Shown here in pieces: positions 12,501 to 24,135 of a stretch of DNA of 64,000 bases. Position 1 is the first letter of the stretch. The number at the start of each line of letters is the position of its first letter. The notes under the pieces are model-generated. The model worked only from the letters and a program-made list of their open reading frames with translations, ran no database searches and was not told where the DNA came from. The translations under genes were made by a program, and so were the position numbers. Source of the stretch: Formicarius rufipectus (Eukaryota; Chordata; Aves; Passeriformes; Formicariidae); the NCBI GenBank assembly GCA_013399695.1, contig VXAU01001878.1, positions 1 through 64,000 on the forward strand, written 5' to 3'.

Positions 12501-15500
12501 ATTGTTCCAAGATGTCATTCATCTAAGTCTCAGAAAAAACAAATTATGTATGTGCAGTCATATACAACTAGCAGGGCTTGATTCAGTCCCACTAAGAATT
12601 CAGTGGCCCTCTGCCCTTGAGGCAGGCAGTCCAGAAACAGACAACATGGGTGTATTTGCATTCTTCCTCCTGAGAATATCCTTGTCCTCTAGCTCTGGAG
12701 AAGGGCACACAGACTATTCCATTTCTCAATTCATCTGGCAGAAGCTGAAGTGATTCATGGAAAAAACATATTCATTGAAGTAGGAGCTGGAAATCTGTCT
12801 TCAGTGTAAAAATCATTCTTTGGCTCTCAAATTCAAATAAAGACTGTGTAGACACCCAAGCCATCTCTCTCAACCCTTTTGGGTTACATCTTCTTTCAGC
12901 ATCTAGATGAAAGTTTTAGTCAGAAACTCTAGTCTAATGAGCTGCTCAGAATTAATACTGAAAGCAGTTATCTGTCACAAGCATCTCCAAACTTCCACTG
13001 CCAATAAAGACTTTCACAGAAGCAACTTAAGAGACGAGAACTCCTTGTCTTGGCTCTGTGCACAGCATCATGTGCTACAAAGATGTGACACAGCTCTGAG
13101 CCTGAGCCTTTGTGTTTCCTGTAACTGACCTGAAGTCATAAACCTCCTTGTTCACAGCCCTGCTGGGGATCCACACACATCAGCTACAAACCCAGAGACA
13201 CAAAAAACATGAAGTGTTTTCATACACCCTGCACAGCTCCCAGCACTGAAGTGGGTTTTCTACATTCACCCTGACACCTCAGCCCCTTATCCCTGCTGTC
13301 ACTCACCTCCATATGATCTGGCTTCTGTTGCACTGCAGCCTCAAAGAGCAAGACAGCATTGGGGAGGTCACCTTCCTCTAAGCGCTTCCGCCCCTCTTCA
13401 AAGGCATCTGGGTGATCTCTCATGGGATTATCTTCCTCAAATTGGTAACCCTACCAGGGAAGACAGACAGGGGCTAATGCTAGAAGACAGGCTTAGGGAG
13501 AATAGCAATCTCTACAGCACAGCACAGTCTAGTCTTGATGCATCAGGAACTGAAAACCAAACAGCGTCTCATCCTCACTGCTAATTTGCAGCAGGTCAGA
13601 GAACAGTGGTTCTTTTTCCTGCCTACTCTGCACCAAAAAATTCCCCCGAACCAGACGTGGAACAAGTTTCCACAGAGCCAAAACATCTGGTATGGATCTT
13701 ATTAGCTTGGGGATGGGTGCAGGGACAGGGGATACAACACTTGTGCCCATTGCACAGCATCTCTGCATTCACTAGTATTTTATGCTGGACAAGACCCAGA
13801 CAGTACTTGCAGATAACCTTAAGTGAAAACAGTATTAAATCCATAGATGATCTGGGACAAGGTCAAAGTGACAGCAAAAGATCACTGTGAGGACTCCTAC
13901 CAGCTTTGAGGGTCTGTGGAGCTCACATGTGAGGCAGAAACACTGCCAGTCTCCTCAAGGCAGCCCATCACAGTGCTAGGGCTGAGAGACCCTTTTCTCC
14001 ATTACCTTGTCATATGATGAGGAGCTGAGGTCCTCATAATCAGAGAGCCAAGGGTGAGCCTCTGCATCTCTCTTAGCCATCTCCTCACACTCTGCCTGGA
14101 GTTTGTCCCAGAAGTCCACATCTGACTAAAGGGAGAACAGAATGTGACTACAGTAACTCAACCATAAACTCACGTCTATAGAGACATGCCAGAGAACTCC
14201 CTCTTAAATGTTTCCATCTCTCCTCATAGCATGCAAAGGAGAGAGGTAACCCTACCATGGGCACTCAGTTGGCACCACGGCCCTCCTCCTCGGTCAGCTT
14301 TACCTCCACAGCAGCCTTTGCCTGCTCAAATTCCGTATCAAGAGTTGACATGTTTCCAGATTGCGCAAATTGATCCACCCAGGCATCGGATGCCCCCTGG
14401 GAGTTTGGAAACAGAAACACACCTTTCTTTTTAGATTTTGGCTACCTCTGGGCACATCCCAAAATACCAGGAGGGTCTGTGATGACCCTTCCTCCCCATC
14501 AGTAAGAACTGATGGCCTATGAAGTGGGAAAGAGTTCATCTGAATCTCCTCTTCCTCCCAGACACTATGGGAGATGAGAAAACTCAAACTGTAAAATACA
14601 TTCCCAGTTTCTGACTAGACTCTGCTAAGAGCCCAACAGACCCTCCCTTGTCTCCCTCAGCATTGCTGAGAGTTGAATTTGCCATTCTCCCTTTCTCCCA
14701 GACTGTGCACTGTGGCAAAAAGCTTTCTTCCTTCAGAGCATACAGGCCTGGGGCTCCTACCTGCTGCTGTATAAACTCAGCTGCCCATTGCTCTGCCTGA
14801 TCTTGGTCTCTGTGAGTCACCTGATTAGCTTCGATGGATACCCTCCCATCTCCGATCTGGCGGACAAACTTTAGGAACTGCAGCAGAGAAATGAAACAAG
14901 TGTGGAGCTGGGCAAATCTTGTGCCAACAAGCCCTCTGCCCATGCCCCCCTCCTTCACTAAGAGGGCTTCTCTCTGCAAAGTGAGCACAAAAGGCCCAGA
15001 AAGGTGGGGAGGACCAGACTTCAGGAGGGTCGTGTGGATGGATAATAACTAAAGTGGATTGTAGGGTTCAACTTCCAGGTATCAGGGAAGAAATAGAAAC
15101 ATGGGACAACAAGAGGCTTTATTCCTTTACTGTCTTCACCCCTCTCAACTCCCCACATCCCTTATTTGCAGTAATATAATTATTACCAATATATTACTAA
15201 TTTACAGTAATAATTAATCTCTCAGCCCCAGTCAGGAGAATTCTCACCTCAGTATTCTTGAGTTTTGGATCATCCACTTTAGAGAGGAAATCAGTAACAG
15301 TTTTCTTAAGATCATCCTCAGGTTGATATTCCTCATACCTGGGTTCAGAGGCAGTAAAAGGGAATGAGATGGTCTGATACCAGGCAACAGTGAACTCTTT
15401 CACTAATCACAGTGTACACAATGCACCAGGCAACAGTATTGAGGGATACAACCCCTCCTCAAAGGTTCTGGTGTTCTCCTATGTGATTCAGTACCACTAT

Positions 15501-18500
15501 CCACCTGTAAAAATTTATAATTACTACTAAGTTAACTGTGCAAGTAACTGAGGCAAACAGTAGCAGAATTAAACAATTAGAGTCAGCAGAGTTCTGCAGA
15601 GCAGTCTGGATTCACTGGCAAGCTCTCATGCTATCAGACACTGCAAGTTTTAGCACTACCAGAAACAAGGTCATATGTCCAGGAACAAAGAAAGTAGGTC
15701 ATGCCCACTGAAGAGGAAAACAGTGTCTTGGAAAAGCATCAGCTCCACAGAGTATTGAAGGCTCACAGCAAGCACACAACTCAGTATGTTGCTGACTTAT
15801 AGCAGGATAGGACCAGTTCTAGATGTTACCACTATATTTTTGGAGAAGTCTTTGGAACTGGCAGCATTAACTAAGGAATGTCCATTATTCGCAAGAAGGT
15901 ATCATAAAAGGCAAGAGCCAGAAGAAAGGAGAGTCCAAATATGCAAGATCTCTTTTAGGGAAAGATCTAAGAAGTCCAAATTGCTTGTATGGGTTTTGCT
16001 TCTTTAATTGAAAATTTGACTGTACTCAAGAGGTACCTACAGAGAGATGATCTGCAGCAGTAGATCGTTCTTTAATCTACCAGAAATAAACACATTAAAA
16101 TAATATCTAGACAGCTGAATCTAGAAAGATGTTGAGGAAAGGCCAAAAGTGATTTGTCAGATAGTGAGAATAAGGTAACAAAAGTTTACAACTAGTGGAG
16201 TCTAGTACTTATTTCGAATCTCTAAATCTAAAAGAGCAACTGTTGTGGAAAAAAGTTCCTGAGCTCACTCCTGAAATCACGTTAAGGAGCTTTGCATTAG
16301 GCATGAGATTAAGTTAGCCTACATGATCAAAGTCTCTTCTTAAAACTAGAGAACAGAATAGTTAGAATCTCTTTAAAACTTCAGTGTCCAAGCATGGTTG
16401 CCTCATCTTTCTGAAACCAAAGGCCTGAGAACCTCATTTTAGGTCAAATGATTCAAAAGCATTCAGGCCACAGCAGACTTCTATCATCTATCCAATCTTC
16501 ACCCACGCAAGTACCTAGCAGCAACAGCTAGTCTTCAGAAGTAAGACTCACCATTTGTCTGCCAAAGACTGATCTTCCGATTCCCCAAGCCACAGTTTCT
16601 CCTCTGACTGCTCTAGATATTCTTCTGCCCACTTGGCAGGAGACACAGACAGCGGATCTGCACAGGACATCAGGAAGAATGGGAAGGAAAGTAAGAAAGG
16701 CAGACCACCATGCCTTTGTTTATGCCTGTTTCTCTGATCTCAAAATCAAGCCTTAGGTTCAGACAGTGTATTAATACAGATGCCATTGTAGTGACAAGAA
16801 ACTTCTGATTTTCTACTTTAATATCACAACTTACTCATCTGTGACTACACAGGTCAAGAAAAGTAGCAATGCATTACAAGTCTCAGTCAAGAGCACAGCT
16901 TACAAAGCACTAGGTTTTCATCAGAACTTTTGTCAAAGACCTTTGCAAATGCCAATTCATATTCCCAGAAATATAAAGAGTGAAGGTCAAAGAATGGGAC
17001 CACCTGGCTTCCTACACTGGCAACTCCAGGAGAAGAGACTGGCATCTATTTAAACTTTAATCATAATTTCCAGACTAGGCCATGGATGACAACAGGATCC
17101 TACTCCAGACACAGCTCTATACACAATGCAGGATGGCTTTTCAAATAAAGCACTGGCTTGCTTGAAATAGGAACTTTAACCTTTGGAGCAGAAACATTCA
17201 CTTTGAACATTTCCAGGGTGTAATACCCCTCTCCTCTACCTCCATGCAACTGACACAAAATATCCAGACAACGCATACTAAACAATATTTATCTTTGTAC
17301 CAAAGACAAATTTAGTTTTAAGGGAGGGAATTAAAGAACATGTAAGCAAGAAACAGTACAGACAATCTCCAAATTGCATCACTTGAATCACAATTTTTAT
17401 AAAAGCAGTTCAAATAGTTTTTCAAATAATCTAAGCTAAAACCAGAAGACTCTTACACCTAAATAAAAGCTTCCACACAACACTGTTCACTATTTGGCTA
17501 AGCCATCATGAAGCAGCTTCCCTACCTGCCATCCCATTAAAGCTCTAAAGGAAACACTGACTGCTAGGCCCAAAGCAATACTCCAATTTCACCTTCATTA
17601 ACTCTTCACTATACACAGACTGGACATCATCTTGACAGTAATTCCAAAAGGGACACATCACCTGTCACTTCAGCAATGAACTCCTGCGACCAGTCAGCCT
17701 CATTGTAATCTGAAGAGACATCACCAGCACTGTCTGCTGCTGCCAAGAATTCTTGGGTCCAGTTTTCAGACAGTGCCAGGGCTGCCACACCTGGAGCTAC
17801 ATGAAGACAAAAAAAAAACAGAAGTGAGGACTGGAGCACTCAAAGGCATCATTTAAGTGTTTCAGGCTAGCCCTCATCACCTCTTATCTTTCCTTGTTAG
17901 AATAAAATCACAGAAATACTCCACTTTGAAGGAATCTCTGGAGGTTGCTCATGTTCTCACAGCAGACTAACACTAAAGCAAAAGATTAGGCTGCCCAGGG
18001 CATTCATCAGGTAACTTCTGAACTTGTTCAAGGCTGGCAATTCCCCAGCCTCCCTAAGCACCTGTTTCAGTACAGAACTGCTGCCTCCAAGGGAAGAAAT
18101 GTTTCCATACAGGTAGTCAGTTCCTCTTTCCACAAGTTTTGTCAACTTCCCCTTGTCCTTCTGTCTATAGCTGTGAAGATCCTGCCCATGGCTGCTTGAA
18201 GACAGAAATGAGACACTCCACCCCACCGCCCCTTAGACTCCTCTTCCTCAGCCTAAATATGCCTAGATTCTTCAGCCTTTCCTCTTATAACATGTATTCC
18301 TCTCTCCGAATACTCTATTGATCTCAACTGAACTTGCTCCAGTAGATCAATGCACTGGGAAGCCCAGATTTGGAAACTATAGCCCAGATACAATCTCACA
18401 AGTGCTGAAGAGATGGGAACCACCCTGCTAGGAGCTTAACAATAACACCAAGATCTTTTCCATCTCTCCAACTACTCCAGCTCCCCTCACCTCGCTGAGG

Positions 18501-19412
18501 GGCCTGTCGGAAGCTTGACTGCTCAATCTCCTGCATCTCAGCCAACAGGTCATCCATCTTAAAGGTCTGGGGTGCACGGGACAGTAAAGGGCCATTCTGC
18601 GATTGCAGAAACTCTCCAACCAGCTGCCAGACAGAAATGGATTATGAACATTGCACAGAAGACGAACAGGCAGAACCATGGAGCATGAGAGAAAGAAATG
18701 GTTTTGTCAGAAGGAAAGATAAGCATCAGGTAAGGCAAAAAATAACAAACACTGGTGATGAGAAAAGCTTTAAGGAGATGAATCAATTTGTGTTTACCTC
18801 ATCATCGGTGGCCACTCCCAGAGGTTTGGATACCTGCAGAGAACAGTGGGCAATCGTGTCAACAGTTTTGATCACATATCCCCCTCCATACACCCAATGC
18901 AACCCAATTAGATTTTACATCTTCCTCTTCCTTGACCTTAGCCTGTCAACATTTTTTTGCATAAGCCGCCTGCTAAAGCTAAAGGAGCAGCAACACTTTC
19001 GAGGGATCCTGTCCAACCTGCCTCCCACCACTGTCTGGCTTAGGACGGCGACAGCAAGGCATACAGCTCACCACTGGCACCGGCATTGCCTGAGTGCCCA
19101 CACACATGCCCTCAACCCTGCGCCGCCTCACCCCGTGGCCTCCTTCCTCACCAAAACGCCACTCTGCCCCTTTCTGCACGGACAGTCCCCCCCGCAGTGC
19201 CCACCCCCGTCCCGGGCACGACCCACACCCAGACCCGGCCCAGCAAGCGGAGCAACCCTCACGGCTGCGGCTTCGGGAGCGCCGGGGGGCCAGGCGAGCG
19301 GGCCCTGCAGCCCTTCCTGCCGCAGGGCTTTGTCCTGCGTGAAGTGCCCCGCCAGCTTCATCAGGGGGTTGGAGCCCCCGCACTCCGGCTCCACCAGCTC
19401 CCTCATGGCCAT
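9550..19412 (-). CDS. PEX5: Peroxisomal targeting signal receptor PEX5, long-form type
   Basis: Cytosolic receptor that binds PTS1 cargo with its C-terminal TPR domain and docks at the peroxisome through N-terminal WxxxF/Y motifs. Exons (minus strand): 19263-19412, 18798-18833, 18491-18623, 17662-17796, 16552-16657, 15248-15338, 14761-14877, 14304-14396, 14006-14125, 13307-13450, 11136-11206, 10761-10976, 10456-10621, 10105-10262, 9550-9751. These sum to 1938 nt, 645 aa plus stop; human PEX5 is about 639 aa. The start MAMRELVEPECGG matches the family and places the conserved recycling cysteine at residue 11. Pentapeptide motifs are visible at W119 (WTQEF), W142, W161, W187, W248 and W262. The TPR region spans about residues 340-600, ending EAVEHFLEALHMQQ. 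Exon 6 (YEEYQPEDD...KVDDPKL) corresponds to part of the PEX7-binding insert of mammalian PEX5L. All introns are GT-AG and the gene looks intact. Confidence 0.97.
17970..18412 (-). repeat. Diverged CR1 fragment in a PEX5 intron
   Basis: The plus strand reads like the antisense of a CR1 3' region: gctgcccagggcattcatca, ccccttgtcc, cttcagcctttcctcttata, ttgctccagtag, then the tract near acaatctcacaagtgctga. Many substitutions and small gaps suggest an old copy. It lies in the intron between coding exons 3 and 4. Confidence 0.65.
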
Positions 19413-19780
19413 GGCGCCGGGCAGGGACGGAGGGAGGGTCGGCGCCGAGCCNCCCCCCTTCTTTCCCTTCCCTCCCTCCCGCCGCCCGGGACCACCGGGA
19501 CCGGGAGGCGCCGCGGGGCTCCCCCCCCGCCCGCTCCACACCTGCGGCCGCCGCNNNNNNNNNNNNNNNNNNNNNNNNNNNNNNNNNNNNNNNNNNNNNN
19601 NNNNNNNNNNNNNNNNNNNNNNNNNNNNNNNNNNNNNNNNNNNNNNNNNNNNNNNNNNNNNNNCCGCACGGGTCACCTTTCCCGTGTCACCCCGCCAGTG
19701 TCACCGCCCGCCCCTCTCCCGGGCCAGTTCCCGAGGGATGTGCCCCTCTCTGCTGGAGCGAAGCAGTGTGTATGTGTTAT
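19413..19780 (-). promoter_or_regulatory. PEX5 5' UTR and CpG-rich promoter region, interrupted by a gap
   Basis: Very GC-rich sequence immediately upstream of the PEX5 ATG on both sides of the N run, typical of a housekeeping CpG-island promoter. The transcription start cannot be placed because the gap lies about 140 bp upstream of the ATG. Confidence 0.6.
19555..19663. other. Assembly gap (109 Ns)
   Basis: Run of N within the GC-rich PEX5 upstream region; its true length is unknown. Another isolated N is at 19452. Confidence 0.99.
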
Positions 19781-19800
19781 GTACCATGCACATCTTGTTG

Positions 19801-20530
19801 GAAAAAAAAAAAAATTATGTTATAATGTGTGTATATATATGTGTGTGTGTATAAATATATATAATGTAAATGTATATATGTATACAAATATATACATATG
19901 TATTTCCATATATTTGCAAATACAAGGAGATGTATCTGGTATGTATATCTGAGATATGTATGTATATGTATAGCTGAGATATGTATGTGGTATGTATAGC
20001 TGAGATATGTATACATATGTATATACAAAACATGTATACGGTATATCTGATATATGTGTGTATATATATATATATGAAACATGTATATGGTCTGTATATC
20101 TGAGATATGTATGTTGTTGTTGGCTAGACTTCATGAATGAAGATGTTGGGATAAGCCTGCGCAATGGATTTTTTAGGTGAGGCACAGTGTGCACGGAACT
20201 GGCCCCACCCCCTTTACTCCTGAGGTTCATCTTGCCACGGCCGAGCACGCTTGGATGGTGACAGCGAGTTCCTCCAGGATTCGAACCGGTGTCCTCAGAG
20301 GAGGAGCCAGCTCCAGAGGTGGCAACTTATACCATTCGGCCAACGCCCACCACGATATGTATGTATATATGAGATATATACATGGCATGTACCATATAAA
20401 TCTCTTTGTATTTGAAAATGTATATAAATATATATACATTCATATATATTCAATGAGATGTATATAGTACATACATGTATATATACGTATCTATATGTAA
20501 GTGAATGTATACTGTATCAGCACACACTCG
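19801..20530. repeat. AT-rich micro/minisatellite (TATG-type with a recurring GAGATATGTATGT unit)
   Basis: After an A tract at 19802-19814 come long runs of TATG, TATA and TGTG. A longer imperfect unit recurs containing gctgagatatgtatg (about 19937-20110). The same texture resumes at 20354-20520 after the SINE, so one satellite tract has been split by it. Long open frames here are low-complexity artefacts. Confidence 0.85.
20115..20353 (-). mobile_element. tRNA-derived SINE with an RTE-like LINE 3' end
   Basis: On the minus strand the element begins GTGGGCGTTGGCCGAATGG, which holds a polymerase III A box. About 50 bp on it has an exact B box, GGTTCGAATCC. The longer spacing between boxes resembles a tRNA with a variable arm (Ser/Leu type). 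The 3' end reads ttcatgaagtctagcc followed by an (AAC)3 tail. That end matches the end of the LINE at 3571-4070, so the SINE was probably copied by that LINE's machinery. The 11-bp string gatatgtatgt flanks it at 20104-20114 and 20354-20364, though the satellite context makes this duplication less certain. It is not a functional tRNA gene. Confidence 0.82.
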
Positions 20531-21955
20531 TGCAGCTGACAGACTAATGTTTATTTTATAGTTTGCTCCAGGATCATTAAAATGTTGCAGCTGGCAGCCA
20601 CAGGTTAAAAGTGCCTGTGTTTCCCTAAAAAGTATAGGATGGCTTCAGATAAGCCATAGAAATATCAGCTACTTCACAGCCTTGATCCTCCTACAGGTGT
20701 GATTCCAAAGGCAGGTCAAACCACCAGGAAAATCAAAGGTCATTTGTTATAGCCTCTAAAAGAACAGGAGAAGCACAGAGGTTTGCACAATGCGTTCTGC
20801 CCCCCCATGATATTAGGGCAATGCTGCTCCAAGGTAAAAGCAAGAGACCACCCAAAGACATAGGAAACGGCAATATAAGTATTGAGACAAGGCATGGACA
20901 GAAACCTCAAAGCCATCACAGACTGAGCAGTGAAGAAGTCAAAATGAAGCAGTTTTGATTTGTAACAAAGTCTTGGGGTATGCCCATGACACCGACCCAT
21001 CATACCAGTCCAATCTGGGCTGCTGGTTCAGGATAGGGACTTGGAAAGACTGCTCTGTAAAAAAAGTCTCCACAGCCTCCCTTCTGGGGCTGAGCAGCAA
21101 GAACAGCTCCATAGGGAATGCTAACAAGGTCATCACTGCCGACTGCAGGGCCAAGAAACACTAAAGAAAAATGTATCCTCTCTTCCCCTCTTTCTCTTCT
21201 GGGAAGACAGTTTTTTTTCTTGTTTCTTGGCTGCCTTCAAGCTCACCAAGAGTCTTATAAAGCAGCACTCATTGTTGAACCAGTTCCAACACTGAGCAAT
21301 CCTTCAGTCTAGTGAAAATGTCGTGGTACCATTTGCACCAGGTTGAAGACAGGCTGTAGTGTCAGAGGCCTTCAGAAATCTTCCTCTGTGACTCAGTCAT
21401 AGTTTGCCAATGCTTAAGAGTGAGGCACAGGTGCCCCTCCACAGGAAGGTACAGAAAGAGACTTTGCAGAGCAAGATTTTCTAGGGCTTGGGCCCAGAGC
21501 AAAAGAGAAATAAGTTGGATGGCCCCATTTATCCCTTATAGGCCCAAGTCTGTGACGATACTGAAAGGATCAGAAGTGGCAATGGTGGCAAAACATCCAG
21601 GACAACCACAGCTATAGCTCTTGGTGGATAAGTGTCCTGCTGAAGACACAACTATTTCTGTTCACAAGGAGAAAGCAAAGAGGCTGATCTAAAGTCAGCA
21701 GGAAGAGAAGCAAAATCAATGGACCCTTGCATGTGAAGTGTAAATAATTTGGCAGCAATAAATTAAATATTAGGGGTCCTCAATGCCTCTTGGAGACGTG
21801 AGAGAAGCAAATTGTACAGTTCCTGAAAAGGCTATTCCAGGCTCTGCATCCTTCAGCCAGTCTCTGATGGTACCCAATACTATGCTGAATTTCCTGGAAC
21901 TGAGGGAGACTAGTGACAAAATACAGGTCTCTGCTTAGCTATTCCCCATCCTAAC
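20531..21955. other. Non-coding interval, no gene recognised
   Basis: Unique-looking sequence between the satellite and an old LINE remnant. Open frames are short and show no family resemblance. Confidence 0.5.
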
Positions 21956-21959
21956 TTTG

Positions 21960-23010
21960 TGTCATTCATTCTTCCTTTCCAAACACAGAACTTTGCATGT
22001 GCTTTTATTAAATGGTGTTCTGCTCTTTCAGGTTATTTCTCCCTTTGATCAAGACCATTTGAATAAGAATTTTCTCTACCAAATGTATTGCAACCCCTCT
22101 GAGGTTAGTGTTGTCTGCAAATTTAATAGGCACACTTTCTCATCCACTGTATAAATCACTGGAAAAGCTATTAATAGCACACTGAAAACAGATCTCTGCA
22201 GGACTCCCACTTGATACTTTTCTCCAGATAGACAGTGTGGCATCAAAAACTAGTCCTAGAATTTTCTAATCAGCATCAGACTCTCCTAATACTGATTTCA
22301 GTATATCGTTTCCCATGTTTCCTCACTTGTTTGTTAGACTGTCAGATAAAACAAAATAAAAATACTTACTGAAGTCAAAATATCTAACACTTATTGTTAC
22401 TTTCTTATCTACAAGGCCTGTTAGTCTGCCTTGAAAGATTGGTTTGACTTGATTTCTTTTTCTGGCAAATTAAAGATGTGATTTGTCTGCTTCATGTTTA
22501 TTTGTTCCAATATCACAGAGGGAGGTAGTAAAGGGATGCTGGCTAGCCGGTAATAAATCAGATGGGGGTGGTTTCTTATTATTTAATAGCCAATATATTT
22601 GGCCTTTTCTAGTCTTCTAAATATCTCCATTATCTAGATATCTCAAATATGACTTCCAGTGAGCCTGATGTTGCTTCAGCAAGTTCTCCAACCATCACAG
22701 AATGAAGTTCATCAGGCCTAACTGGTCTGAAAACATTAGCTTTGCATACATGTTGAGAAATCTAGAATGACTTTTCCCCCACTTGCAATTGGTGCTATTT
22801 AAGATGTTCACTTAGCCACCATCACAGTGAAGACAAGTGAAAAATACTTGCAGCTTCTCAGTATTTTTGACCAATTGCTGATTTCACTGACCAGAAAGCC
22901 TTTTTTTTTTTACTGTTCTTCCCCTCATTGCCCTTGTAGTGATAGGCACTACTGATGAGTTGATAGTTCTTTTCCACCCCAGATAAGGTACTCATTTCCT
23001 TTTTGAAGTA
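21960..23010 (-). repeat. Old, decayed CR1/L3-like LINE remnant
   Basis: The plus strand carries landmarks of the antisense of ancient reptile/bird CR1 coding sequence in the right order: gatctctgcaggactccca (22191-22209), ctacaaggcctgttag (22411-22426), ttggtttgacttgattt (22440-22456), a ggccttttctagtcttc stretch (22601-22617), then ttcatcaggcc (22708-22718). Similarity is patchy and no reading frame survives. The identification is from memory of the consensus, so the edges are approximate. Confidence 0.6.
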
Positions 23011-23779
23011 CCTTTGTACTTAACTGGAGTCAGTTGCCATGTCTCCCTCAATTCCTTGTTCGCTTGACTAAACACTGCATTTTTTCCCCCTCCTCCTCTT
23101 TCTTAGATAGCCAAATGTAGTCATTCCCCTCTCTGGGTTTGCTTCCCCAAGTTTGCCTGTGTTGTAGCCACCTGTGGCCAAACTGGACACTCAGCCCTGT
23201 GTCACTTGGTATGAGTGAAGTCACAGAAGTACAGAGTTGATGTGACAGCTTGTGTTATCTGGCCTACAGGCTATCCTTCTAAACACATAAACTGATATGA
23301 TATGTGCCTTTTTGGCAAGAGCATGATGCTGATGTACATTCTGCTTTTCATAAAATGATGAACTCTGACACACTCTGAAACTGTGCATTTGCAAAAGCAA
23401 CAGTGGATCTTTAGGCCTGACTATTTCTCCATCTTTGACACACTCATCCTTCAGACTTCGAAATCATGAGTCTCATTTGTTCTGAGCAGGGTTTGTTTTT
23501 CGTCTAGATAGCATTGTCCTGTTTTCATAGGAACCCGAACATCCGAGGAAGCATCTGTGGGTCCCGTGAACAAGGATGGGAGTCGGGAATGACTTGGCTG
23601 GACCCATCACTTCCCTGTGGTCAAAAAAAAAAAAAAAAAATTAATACTAGTTTGGCACTCTGCTTTGGCTCCTCTTGCGAAACAAACCCGAGTTCGTTTG
23701 GGTTTGGGGGCTTAGGAGGAGCGAGGTGGTGGTGTGGAGGAGTGTAGTTCTTCTTTTATTTTTGTAATGGAAGAGGCTT
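23011..23779. other. Non-coding stretch with an 18-base A tract
   Basis: No gene is recognised. A pure A run lies at 23623-23640. The sequence becomes G-rich from about 23700 as it enters the promoter of the next gene. Confidence 0.5.
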
Positions 23780-24135
23780 GAGCAGCCGGGCAGAAGGAGG
23801 TGTGGGAGGGATGCGCTCCCCGCTCCGCGCCCCCGTCCCGCCGCCGCCCGGGCGCCTCCCCCGCCCGGCCCGGAGCCAAAGCGGGGCGGCGGGGCAGAGG
23901 GAGAGGAGCCATGGCCCAGCACAGCACGCTGCTCCACCTCCTCGCCGGAGGGTGAGTGTGTCCGGGAGGCGCGGAGGGTGCCGTGGGGCGCGTCTCGGGT
24001 GGCGGCCGCGCTGTGCTGCGGGGGCAGAGCTGCGGGAGAGGAGCGTCCGCCCCAAACCCGCGCGGTCCCGCTCGGAGGGGGCGCATTGCCGGGGAACAGC
24101 CCTGCAGCGCCGGCGTGAACGCCTGGCTCTGCTGT
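23780..24135 (+). promoter_or_regulatory. CpG-rich promoter and first exon region of the SLC25A36-like gene
   Basis: Dense CG dinucleotides surround the ATG at 23911 and fall away in the first intron, the usual picture of a CpG-island promoter. No TATA box is evident. Confidence 0.6.

Noticed and set aside
18637..19952. Long plus-strand open frames of 405 and 288 codons
   Set aside because: They run antisense through PEX5 exon 1 and straight through the N gap; Pro/Arg-rich text reflects GC-rich promoter sequence, not a gene.
19777..20248. Tyr/Ile/His-rich open frames over the minisatellite
   Set aside because: Low-complexity translation of TATG repeats; no protein family.
20270..20353. A tRNA gene (A box plus exact GGTTCGAATCC B box)
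   Set aside because: No paired acceptor stem or proper anticodon arm, and the unit continues into a SINE body with a LINE-derived 3' end.
19801..20530. CRISPR-like or regulatory tandem array
   Set aside because: Units are imperfect AT-rich satellite with no spacers of constant length, and the window is vertebrate.
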